Below, piece after piece: positions 6,644 to 13,546 of a stretch of 23,477 nucleotides of DNA. The notes beneath the pieces were generated by a model, which was not told the DNA's origin, searched no databases, and worked only from the letters and a program-made list of their open reading frames with translations. Made by a program: the position numbers and the translations under genes. Numbering within the stretch: position 1 is the stretch's first letter; each line of letters opens with the position of its first letter. Source of the stretch: Bacteroides sp. CAG:530 (GTDB lineage Bacteria; Bacteroidota; Bacteroidia; Bacteroidales; Bacteroidaceae); NCBI GenBank assembly GCA_000434735.1, contig FR881259.1, positions 6,148-29,624 on the forward strand. Direction: 5' to 3'.

Positions 6644-9466
6644 TCAAAATTTAAATTTTACCTCTGCCCCAAAATACATGTCTGGATAAAGTTGGCGTTT
6701 GGCTAGTGTATGTTTGTTTGTATGCCACTTGCGCTTGTTCGTGAAATTGTTGGCCGTGAACGATAGTTCTGCTATGCGTCCAAGTTCTTTTGTGAAGCGG
6801 AAATTAAATAGTGCCCACGGTTTCACAACATCCTTCTCGAAAGCATAAGTCTGGAAGCGCTGCATCATCAGACAGAGCGTTGCGTCATTTGCCATCTGCG
6901 GTTGCCAATCTGTATAGTGTCCGCCTCGGTCATAATAACCAATTGGGTCAACAGCCAGATAGTCGCGACCTTGATAGTTTACGATATGTGTGCGGGGGTT
7001 GCCAGAAGCGTCATTGTAGACCATGCGCTCACTATCATACCACACCACCTGTACAGTTGTTGTGAAAATCATTTTCACAGCAGGCAGGTGAGTGATGAAG
7101 CGGAACGTTGTGTTAAAGCGGTCTTTTACTGTACCATAACCAGATGGCATAACAGCCACATAGTCGAAATTACGATTGATATAGTTGAGCGATGTCTCCT
7201 CCTCTGTGCGCGACACATGGAACCATGCGCCGTTTATGCTTAGCGAGGTGCGCAGTGGTTTGAATACTCCGAGGTCTAAGCCATACTCTATGCCATGCTT
7301 AAGCGAGCGTGAGTTGTTGGCTGGCCGCCCCCATGTAAGCATGTCTGTAATCTGTGTTTTCTGTGCCTTTAACTTTTCATTATTATACATATATGTAACG
7401 TCGCCGGTAGAAGCATCATACATAGGGTCTGTAGCCGTGGCCGGCACATCGTAGCGCGTATAGTTAGCCCAGTAGAGCTGCGAAGCAAAACCGAACTCGT
7501 GGGTGTGGCGCTCGTTGAAGTATGTTACGTATCCATTCACTTTTCCCTTACGGAATGATAGTCCGCCCTCTAATTTTCGTGTGTGCGCTGGACGAAGGTT
7601 GTGGTTTGTGGTGTTGCTAATAACATCTGTGGTGAGTAGGGCCAGTCTGTCTTTTGCCTTGTCTCCATATTTGCTCAAACTTACGTTGTCGTAATACACA
7701 TTATCTGGATAGAGGTAGAGTAGCGTAGGCATCTTATTACTCAGACCAAATCCTCCTGTGAGCGACAGGTCGTCAAAGAATCTGTTGTTGCTCTTGTTGA
7801 GCAGATTAATTGTGGCGTTAACACGTGGCTCGGCTACAAACATTCCTTTATTGCCGCCACTTTTGTCGGCATTGAGGAAGAGGTTGCTGAAACGCACGCC
7901 AGCCTCTACTTCTGCTCGTGTTGTTCCGATAGCTAGCGACAGCTTGTCGCTAACAAAGCCTGAGAGGGTGTGGAGAGCTGGAATATCATTAAATGCTCTA
8001 GGACGCAAAGTCTGCGCACCCATAGCCTGTGGAGGGTTTTCCATGTCGAAAATCAATCCATCGCCCTTGTTGGCATCGTAAGTATATTCGGTACCGAGTT
8101 TTAGTGTCGTGTGGTTGGTACCTCCAAGTCCTACATACTTGTTGACCACAAGCTGTGCATAAACGTTGACTGGTAATCCGTCAATGCGGTATTCTGAGTG
8201 ATAGCTCTTGTTCTTGAATATCGCTTCATGCACGCCTGGTTCGCGTACGTTTGTGATGACACCATCAGGATTGGATATGAGGTCATAGTGTTCATCGATA
8301 GTTTTCGACACTTGTGCTGATAGATTATAGTCAATGCGTGTGATAAAACTCTCACTTGAGGTATAACTACCATTGAATGAGAGGCGTGCGCCAATGTTCT
8401 TGTTTTTAAAATGCAGGTCCTGCTCCTCATATTGCTTATCTTGCTTGCGGGTGTTTATGTTGGAGTAAACTGCTCCTTTAACGTTAAACGATAATCCATT
8501 CCAGCGATTGCTGTATCCAGCCGTAGCAGTCATGCGGTCATAGCCAAGATAGTGGCGACGCGTGTCGCCCCACGACTGCGACCAGTCTACACTGAAATTG
8601 ATGGCTCCACCTCCATCCAGCGCGAAGCCCTTTCCTGCATATACTAGCTTTGAGTAAGGGTCGGTTTGTACTTTTGCCTCCCATGGTGTACGTCCAGATT
8701 TGGTCTTTACAATAACTAATCCTGAAGTTAGGTTGCCATATTCAACACCCGGAATACCACGCACTACTTCTACCGACTCTATGTTGCCGGCACTTACTGT
8801 ACGTAGGTCGGCACCCTGTCCAGCTGTCGTTTGGTCACTCATTCCGTCACTTTGAGCTCCAGAGTTGGAGCCATATCGTGTTGGTGAAAGTGCCTGTAGG
8901 TTTGCATTGTTGCTAAGCGGTGTGCCGTCTACCACCACTCCTGTTCCTAATGCGTTATTCTTGTCGTTATCGTCAATTTCTCTTATATGGGCTTGCGACA
9001 ACTTGTTGAGATTAGGATTTTGGGTAAGGTTGCCTGGAATAAGTTGTAGTATGTCGCTCACACTCTTTGGCTGTATGTGGCGAATGGCGTCCTCACCGAC
9101 AATCGATTTCGATCCCATTTGTACTTGTCGTGCGGTTACAACAACATCGTTGAGTTGCAATCCAAGTTCATTGAGTGTTACGTTTATGGTGCGGTCGGCA
9201 TCTACAGTGATTGTACCAGTGACGGTTTGGAACCCCACGAAAGTAACCTTGTATGTGTATGTACCTTTAGGTACGTTGCCCAGCACAAACTGCCCCCCAT
9301 TACTCGTACTGGTAACAAGGTCGTTGTTTAGGATGACGGTGGCAAGTTCCACGCCATCGCCCTTAGTGTCTTTGACTGTTCCAGACACCTTGAAAGTCTG
9401 TGTTTGAGCGTTGACCGATACTGAAATTGCTATGAAGAGCGATGAAGTTAATGTTTTGAAATTCAT
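6644..9466 (-). CDS. TonB-dependent outer-membrane receptor with carboxypeptidase-regulatory-like N-domain
   Basis: A 940-residue outer-membrane transporter. The signal peptide is residues 1-20 (ending VNA). Residues about 24-98 form a CarboxypepD_reg-like beta-sandwich (VSGTVKDTKGDGVELATV, GTYTYKVTFVGFQT). A DVVVTARQ segment at 107-114 leads into the plug (about 115-255, with SDILQLIPGN, VVVDGTPLSNNANL, VEVVRGIPGVEYGN), and a 22-strand-type barrel follows to the C-terminal KFKF. Length and layout fit a TonB receptor shorter than typical SusC proteins, and no SusD gene follows, so this is not a standard polysaccharide locus. It is first in the five-gene minus-strand operon. The ligand cannot be read from the sequence. 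Metal, haem, peptide or cofactor uptake are all open, and the downstream proteases favour a protein-derived substrate. Confidence 0.9.
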   Translation of the reverse strand: MNFKTLTSSLFIAISVSVNAQTQTFKVSGTVKDTKGDGVELATVILNNDLVTSTSNGGQFVLGNVPKGTYTYKVTFVGFQTVTGTITVDADRTINVTLNELGLQLNDVVVTARQVQMGSKSIVGEDAIRHIQPKSVSDILQLIPGNLTQNPNLNKLSQAHIREIDDNDKNNALGTGVVVDGTPLSNNANLQALSPTRYGSNSGAQSDGMSDQTTAGQGADLRTVSAGNIESVEVVRGIPGVEYGNLTSGLVIVKTKSGRTPWEAKVQTDPYSKLVYAGKGFALDGGGAINFSVDWSQSWGDTRRHYLGYDRMTATAGYSNRWNGLSFNVKGAVYSNINTRKQDKQYEEQDLHFKNKNIGARLSFNGSYTSSESFITRIDYNLSAQVSKTIDEHYDLISNPDGVITNVREPGVHEAIFKNKSYHSEYRIDGLPVNVYAQLVVNKYVGLGGTNHTTLKLGTEYTYDANKGDGLIFDMENPPQAMGAQTLRPRAFNDIPALHTLSGFVSDKLSLAIGTTRAEVEAGVRFSNLFLNADKSGGNKGMFVAEPRVNATINLLNKSNNRFFDDLSLTGGFGLSNKMPTLLYLYPDNVYYDNVSLSKYGDKAKDRLALLTTDVISNTTNHNLRPAHTRKLEGGLSFRKGKVNGYVTYFNERHTHEFGFASQLYWANYTRYDVPATATDPMYDASTGDVTYMYNNEKLKAQKTQITDMLTWGRPANNSRSLKHGIEYGLDLGVFKPLRTSLSINGAWFHVSRTEEETSLNYINRNFDYVAVMPSGYGTVKDRFNTTFRFITHLPAVKMIFTTTVQVVWYDSERMVYNDASGNPRTHIVNYQGRDYLAVDPIGYYDRGGHYTDWQPQMANDATLCLMMQRFQTYAFEKDVVKPWALFNFRFTKELGRIAELSFTANNFTNKRKWHTNKHTLAKRQLYPDMYFGAEVKFKF

Positions 9467-9494
9467 ATGTTTACCAAATAAGTCTCAAACTGTT

Positions 9495-9508
9495 CATATT
9501 TAAATATG
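9495..9508. promoter_or_regulatory. Perfect 14-bp palindrome upstream of TonB receptor gene
   Basis: CATATTTAAATATG is a perfect palindrome 29 nt upstream of the receptor start codon, in the divergent gap between this operon and the leu operon. It could be an operator for a dimeric regulator of the operon. AT-rich palindromes arise easily by chance, so this is a weak call. Confidence 0.25.
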
Positions 9509-9674
9509 CTTGGTTTTGGACAACTCTATAATTTAGAATGCAAATGTGCTTGTTTGGTAACTGCTACACAATACCCAAAAGTGGTTATTTTGGTTTAGTT
9601 TGCATGAATTGTGCTTAAAAAATTGATATAAGTATGAAATTGTCGCTAAAAGCGATAAAAAACTAACATTTTAT

Positions 9675-9704
9675 TTTGTAATATTGAATTAATCTATAAC
9701 TTTG
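9675..9704 (+). promoter_or_regulatory. leu operon promoter (Bacteroidota type)
   Basis: TAACTTTG at 9697-9704 matches the Bacteroidota -7 consensus TAnnTTTG, and TTTG at 9675-9678 is a -33 element with an 18-nt spacer. Transcription would start near 9710, leaving a short lead-in to the leader peptide ATG at 9728. Confidence 0.7.
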
Positions 9705-9727
9705 CGGCCATATAAAACGAAAAAAAG

Positions 9728-9811
9728 ATGAATACATTGTTTATACATATTTTGCTATGCGGTTTGATTATTCTATTGGTGAAGCCAGTGGGAAGTGAGT
9801 CGCATGCTTAA
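9728..9811 (+). CDS. leuL: leu operon leader peptide (27 aa)
   Basis: A 27-codon frame (MNTLFIHILLCGLIILLV, then KPVGSESHA) begins about 18 nt after the predicted transcription start. Twelve residues are branched-chain: six Leu, four Ile and two Val, with an unbroken LIILLV run at 13-18. Two of the Leu codons are CTA, the others TTG. The last codons overlap the antiterminator arm (9790-9799) and the stop codon precedes the terminator, as expected for a ribosome-sensed attenuator peptide. The symbol leuL is used by analogy with enterobacterial leu leaders; there is no claim of sequence homology. Confidence 0.75.
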   Translation: MNTLFIHILLCGLIILLVKPVGSESHA

Positions 9812-9866
9812 TAATGTATAACCAATATGATATAAAGCCTTTCTCACTTCCCTGTGCGAAAGGCTT
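9790..9866 (+). promoter_or_regulatory. Antiterminator hairpin of the leu attenuator
   Basis: GGGAAGTGAG at 9790-9799, inside the leader coding sequence, is a perfect 10-bp complement of CTCACTTCCC at 9843-9852, which lies in the loop of the terminator. An outer helix AAGCC (9782-9786) with GGCTT (9862-9866) could form on top of it and take over the terminator's 3' arm. A ribosome stalled at Leu codons 13-17 leaves 9790-9799 free so this hairpin can form; a ribosome at the stop codon covers it. Confidence 0.7.
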
Positions 9867-9869
9867 TTT
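9834..9869 (+). terminator. Intrinsic terminator of the leu attenuator
   Basis: A perfect 10-bp stem pairs AAAGCCTTTC (9834-9843) with GAAAGGCTTT (9858-9867), with a 14-nt loop and a T run over 9865-9869. It sits between the leader peptide stop and the leuA start (9904). The only gene upstream of it on this strand is the leader peptide, so its role is premature termination of the leu transcript. Confidence 0.8.
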
Positions 9870-9903
9870 GCATATTAAGAAAACAATAAAGAACGAGAAT
9901 ATT

Positions 9904-10383
9904 ATGAGTGACAGATTATTTATTTTTGATACGACATTACGCGATGGCGAACAGGTGCCAGGTTGTCAGTTAAACACAGTAGAGAAGATTCAGGTTGCAA
10001 AGCAACTGGAGAGTCTGGGTGTGGATGTGATAGAAGCAGGATTCCCTATATCGAGTCCGGGCGACTTTAATTCGGTTATTGAAATTTCGAAGGCTGTTAC
10101 ATGGCCTACCATCTGTGCTTTGACACGTGCGGTGCAGAAAGATATAGATGTGGCTGCCGATGCGTTGAGATTCGCCAAGCATAAACGTATACATACAGGT
10201 ATCGGAACTTCTGACTCTCACATTAAATATAAATTCAATTCTACTCGTGAAGAAATTATTGAGCGTGCGGTGGCAGCGGTTAAGTATGCACGCCGTTATG
10301 TAGACGATGTAGAGTTTTATGCAGAAGACGCTGGCCGTACAGATAATGAATATCTGGCCCGTGTGGTAGAGGCTGGTGTTTAA
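9904..10383 (+). CDS. leuA: 2-isopropylmalate synthase, N-terminal fragment (interrupted)
   Basis: First part of LeuA, which condenses acetyl-CoA with 2-oxoisovalerate to start leucine biosynthesis. I place the start at the ATG at 9904 (MSDRLFIFDTTLRDGEQ). The frame stays open back to 9814, but that stretch is the attenuator and is not LeuA-like. The DTTLRDGEQ motif (Asp9 binds the divalent metal, Arg13 is catalytic in the family) and the TIM-barrel start are intact. Reading stops at a TAA at 10381-10383 made by a 33-bp tandem duplication; the frame continues unchanged after it. If the stop is real, this 159-residue fragment lacks the metal-binding HxH and would be inactive. See the repeat entries for why an artefact is likely. 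Confidence 0.85.
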   Translation: MSDRLFIFDTTLRDGEQVPGCQLNTVEKIQVAKQLESLGVDVIEAGFPISSPGDFNSVIEISKAVTWPTICALTRAVQKDIDVAADALRFAKHKRIHTGIGTSDSHIKYKFNSTREEIIERAVAAVKYARRYVDDVEFYAEDAGRTDNEYLARVVEAGV

Positions 10384-10414
10384 TATCTGGCCCGTGTGGT
10401 AGAGGCTGTTATTA
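10349..10414 (+). repeat. 33-bp tandem duplication in leuA creating a stop codon
   Basis: Copies at 10349-10381 and 10382-10414 are identical over the first 27 bases and differ only at the end. The extra unit is 11 codons, so the frame is kept, but the junction reads GTT TAA TAT and stops translation. Joining DNEYLARVVEA directly to VIKAGATVVNIPDTTGY gives a normal LeuA sequence. Confidence 0.9.
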
Positions 10415-11463
10415 AAGCCGGAGCTACCGTGGTTAATATTCCTGATACTACCGGATATTGCTTGCCAAGCGAATATGGAGCAAAAATAAAATATCTGGTA
10501 GACCATGTAGACGGCATAGACAAAGCCATCATTTCTACGCATTGCCATAACGACTTGGGTATGGCTAACGCCAAAACCATCAGCGGGGGGCTGAATGGAG
10601 GGCGTACCATCAGCGGTGTGCTGAATGGAGCGCGTCAGGTAGAGGTTACTATCAACGGTATTGGCGAACGTGCCGGAAACACGGCACTCGAAGAAGTGGC
10701 TATGATTCTTCGCTGTCATCATTCTATCGATATCGATACTAATATCAATACTCAGAAAATATATCCTACAAGCCGTATGGTGTCGAGCTTGATGAATATG
10801 CCGGTTCAGCCCAACAAGGCTATAGTAGGACGTAACGCTTTCGCTCATTCTTCGGGTATTCATCAGGATGGAGTTTTGAAGAATGTTCAGACTTACGAAA
10901 TTATCGACCCTAAAGATGTGGGTATTGATGATAACGCTATCGTATTGACTGCACGCAGTGGACGTGCGGCTTTGAAGCATCGTCTGCACGTATTAGGCGT
11001 AGAGATGAATCAAGAGAAACTCGACAAGGTATACGAGGATTTCTTAAAGTTGGCTGATAAGAAAAAAGATATCTCGGACGATGATATCATGGTATTGGCT
11101 GGTGCCGACCGCAATGTAAATCATCACATCAAATTGGAATATCTGCAGGTTACAAGCGGTGTTGGCGTTCGTTCGGTAGCAAGCCTCGGCTTGAACATTT
11201 CGGGCGAGCACTTTGAAGCTGCTGCTACAGGTAACGGTCCGGTAGACGCTGCTATAAAGGCGGTTAAGCAGATTATCAAACGCCAAATGACATTGAAAGA
11301 ATTTACTATCCAGGCCATCAGCAAGGGTAGTGATGACGTAGGTAAAGTACACATGCAGGTAGAATACGACGGACAGATGTATTACGGCTTTGGCGCTAAC
11401 ACGGATATTATCGCCGCATCGGTTGAGGCTTATATCGACTGTATCAATAAGTTCAAGAAATAA
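10396..11463 (+). CDS. leuA: 2-isopropylmalate synthase, C-terminal part (interrupted)
   Basis: Continuation of leuA in the same frame after the TAA at 10381-10383; 10396 is only the first usable GTG and need not be a real start. It holds the second metal-binding motif HCHND (His202 and His204 in the repaired protein), the NGIGERAGN loop, and the C-terminal LeuA dimer/regulatory domain that binds leucine for feedback inhibition (from about IKLEYLQVTSGVGVRS). A 10-residue duplication (TISGGLNGGR before TISGVLNGAR) interrupts the barrel. With both duplications removed, the full gene from 9904 encodes 498 residues, close to the usual length for LeuA. It is followed after 36 nt by leuC in the same operon. 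Confidence 0.88.
   Translation: MVEAVIKAGATVVNIPDTTGYCLPSEYGAKIKYLVDHVDGIDKAIISTHCHNDLGMANAKTISGGLNGGRTISGVLNGARQVEVTINGIGERAGNTALEEVAMILRCHHSIDIDTNINTQKIYPTSRMVSSLMNMPVQPNKAIVGRNAFAHSSGIHQDGVLKNVQTYEIIDPKDVGIDDNAIVLTARSGRAALKHRLHVLGVEMNQEKLDKVYEDFLKLADKKKDISDDDIMVLAGADRNVNHHIKLEYLQVTSGVGVRSVASLGLNISGEHFEAAATGNGPVDAAIKAVKQIIKRQMTLKEFTIQAISKGSDDVGKVHMQVEYDGQMYYGFGANTDIIAASVEAYIDCINKFKK
10576..10635 (+). repeat. 30-bp tandem duplication in leuA (in frame)
   Basis: Units at 10576-10605 and 10606-10635 differ at three positions, and in each the first copy has G where the second has T, T or C. The second copy (TISGVLNGAR) matches the expected LeuA sequence; the first (TISGGLNGGR) is an extra 10 residues within the catalytic barrel. 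Confidence 0.9.
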
Positions 11464-11499
11464 TAACGAATAAATAAATCCTAAACGAGCGAGAAAAAT

Positions 11500-12897
11500 A
11501 TGGCTAACACTTTATTTGATAAGATATGGGATGCACACGTAGTGCAGAAGGTAGAAGACGGACCAACCCAGTTATATATAGATCGTCTTTATTGTCATGA
11601 GGTAACCAGTCCGCAGGCTTTTGCGGGTATGCGTGCCAGAGGGTTGAAGTGTTTTCGTCCGGAGCGTATCTACTGTATGCCCGACCATAATACTCCGACT
11701 CACAATCAGGACAAACCTATTGAAGATCCTGTATCAAGAACTCAGGTGGATACTTTAGCTAAGAATGCAGAAGATTTCGGCTTGGCGCATTTTGGCATGA
11801 TGAATAAGAAGAATGGTATCATTCATGTGGTAGGACCGGAGAGAGGACTTACCCTGCCGGGAATGACCATAGTGTGCGGCGACTCGCATACATCTACTCA
11901 CGGAGCGATGGGAGCAGTTGCTTTTGGTATCGGAACCAGCGAGGTAGAGATGGTAATGGCTTCGCAATGTATTTTGCAGTCGCGCCCCAAGACTATGCGT
12001 ATCACCATTGACGGCAAGTTGGGCAAGGGCGTAACCGCTAAAGACGTGGCTCTTTACATGATGTCTAAAATGACAACCAGCGGCGCGACAGGATATTTCG
12101 TGGAATATGCAGGCGAAGCTATCCGTAGCCTTACTATGGAAGGACGTCTTACACTGTGTAATCTGAGTATAGAAATGGGAGCGCGTGGCGGTATGATTGC
12201 TCCCGATGATGTTACCTTTGAATATATTAAAGGACGCGAGTATGCTCCTAAAGGTGAAGACTGGGATAAGGCTGTAGCGTATTGGAAAACATTGAAGAGC
12301 GACGATGATGCCGTTTTCGACAAAGAAGTTTGCTATGATGCCGCTGATATTCAGCCGATGATTACTTACGGAACAAATCCGGGTATGGGCATGGCTATAA
12401 CAGACCACATCCCCGTTACTGACGGAATGAGCGATGTAGAGAAAGCATCTTTCGAGAAATCATTGAACTATATGGGCTTTAAGCCGGGTGAATCTTTGCT
12501 TGGAAAGAAAGTAGATTATGTATTCTTGGGTGCTTGTACCAACGGTCGTATAGAAGACTTCCGCGCTTTTGCTTCTATAGTAAAAGGACGCAAGAAAGCG
12601 GATAATATCATTGCTTGGTTGGTACCCGGTTCTTGGATGGTAGACGAGCAGATTCGTGAAGAAGGACTCGATAAGGTATTAGAAGAGGCTGGATTCGAAA
12701 TCCGTCAGCCGGGATGTTCGGCTTGCTTGGCTATGAACGATGACAAGATACCAGCCGGCAAGTATTCGGTATCTACCAGCAACCGTAACTTTGAAGGTCG
12801 TCAGGGACCAGGCTCACGTACCTTGTTGGCAAGCCCGCTTACAGCAGCGGCAGCAGCAGTGACAGGAGTGATAACCGACCCCAGAACATTACTTTGA
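11500..12897 (+). CDS. leuC: 3-isopropylmalate dehydratase large subunit
   Basis: A 465-residue aconitase-family subunit which, with LeuD, isomerises 2-isopropylmalate to 3-isopropylmalate. The [4Fe-4S] cluster ligands are Cys346 (LGACTNGR) and Cys406/Cys409 (PGCSACLAMN). The substrate-site segments CGDSHTSTHGAMG and DHNTPTH are present, as is the NRNFEGRQGPGSRT motif near the C-terminus. Length is normal for bacterial LeuC. It lies 36 nt after leuA and 21 nt before leuD. If citramalate is made by the later synthase gene, the same dehydratase would also serve that branch towards 2-oxobutyrate and isoleucine. Confidence 0.97.
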   Translation: MANTLFDKIWDAHVVQKVEDGPTQLYIDRLYCHEVTSPQAFAGMRARGLKCFRPERIYCMPDHNTPTHNQDKPIEDPVSRTQVDTLAKNAEDFGLAHFGMMNKKNGIIHVVGPERGLTLPGMTIVCGDSHTSTHGAMGAVAFGIGTSEVEMVMASQCILQSRPKTMRITIDGKLGKGVTAKDVALYMMSKMTTSGATGYFVEYAGEAIRSLTMEGRLTLCNLSIEMGARGGMIAPDDVTFEYIKGREYAPKGEDWDKAVAYWKTLKSDDDAVFDKEVCYDAADIQPMITYGTNPGMGMAITDHIPVTDGMSDVEKASFEKSLNYMGFKPGESLLGKKVDYVFLGACTNGRIEDFRAFASIVKGRKKADNIIAWLVPGSWMVDEQIREEGLDKVLEEAGFEIRQPGCSACLAMNDDKIPAGKYSVSTSNRNFEGRQGPGSRTLLASPLTAAAAAVTGVITDPRTLL

Positions 12898-12918
12898 TTT
12901 TCTTTAATACGTAGAAAG

Positions 12919-13512
12919 ATGAAACAGAAATTTAACATCATAACCAGCACTTGTATTCCACTTCCTTTAGAGAATGTAGATACCGACCAGATTATACCGG
13001 CTCGTTTCTTGAAGGCGACCACACGCGACGAGAAGTTTTTTGGAGATAACTTATTCCGCGATTGGCGTTATAACCCCGACGGAACTGTAAACGAAAAGTT
13101 CGTACTGAACGACCCTACTTACAGCGGCCAGATATTGGTAGCCGGAAAGAACTTCGGTAGCGGTTCCAGTCGTGAACATGCGGCTTGGGCTATCGCCGGA
13201 TATGGCTTTAGAGTAGTGGTATCGAGCTTCTTTGCCGATATCCATAAAAACAATGAGCTGAATAACTTCGTGCTTCCGGTAGTGGTGAGCGAGCCGTTCT
13301 TGAAAGAATTGTTCGATTCTATCTATGCCGACCCGAAGACAGAGGTGGAAGTGAATTTGCCAGAACAGACTATAACCAATAAGTCGACAGGAAAGAGCGA
13401 GCATTTCGAAATCAACGCTTATAAGAAACATTGCTTGATGAACGGCCTGGACGATATCGACTTCCTTGTACAGAATAAGGATAAGATAGAGGCTTTCGAG
13501 CATAACCGATAG
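12919..13512 (+). CDS. leuD: 3-isopropylmalate dehydratase small subunit
   Basis: A 197-residue LeuD, the swivelling domain partner of LeuC. Visible hallmarks are NVDTDQIIPARFLK at the N-terminus and GKNFGSGSSREHAAWAI, the substrate-binding loop, near residues 78-94. Length is typical. The start ATG at 12919 lies 21 nt after leuC, and the next gene begins 34 nt after its stop, so all are in one transcript. Confidence 0.97.
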   Translation: MKQKFNIITSTCIPLPLENVDTDQIIPARFLKATTRDEKFFGDNLFRDWRYNPDGTVNEKFVLNDPTYSGQILVAGKNFGSGSSREHAAWAIAGYGFRVVVSSFFADIHKNNELNNFVLPVVVSEPFLKELFDSIYADPKTEVEVNLPEQTITNKSTGKSEHFEINAYKKHCLMNGLDDIDFLVQNKDKIEAFEHNR

Positions 13513-13546
13513 GGTTATCGAATAACCAATAAGAAACAGAATAGAG

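Noticed and set aside
1..9466. Polysaccharide utilisation locus (SusC/SusD type)
   Set aside because: The receptor is shorter than typical SusC, no SusD is present, and there are no glycan-active enzymes.
9814..9903. 30-codon in-frame extension upstream of leuA
   Set aside because: It covers the attenuator terminator, and its residues do not resemble LeuA; the start MSDRLFIFDTTLRDGEQ at 9904 fits the family.
10349..10635. Mobile-element insertion or target-site duplication in leuA
   Set aside because: The repeats are directly adjacent with nothing inserted between copies and no terminal inverted repeats.
9970..10989. 339-codon open frame on the minus strand across leuA
   Set aside because: It is antisense to a conserved enzyme, Cys/His/Ile-rich without any recognisable domain, and has no promoter; a shadow of leuA codon use.
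11755..12408. 217-codon minus-strand frame inside leuC
   Set aside because: Fully antisense to a strongly conserved gene, with no domain features.
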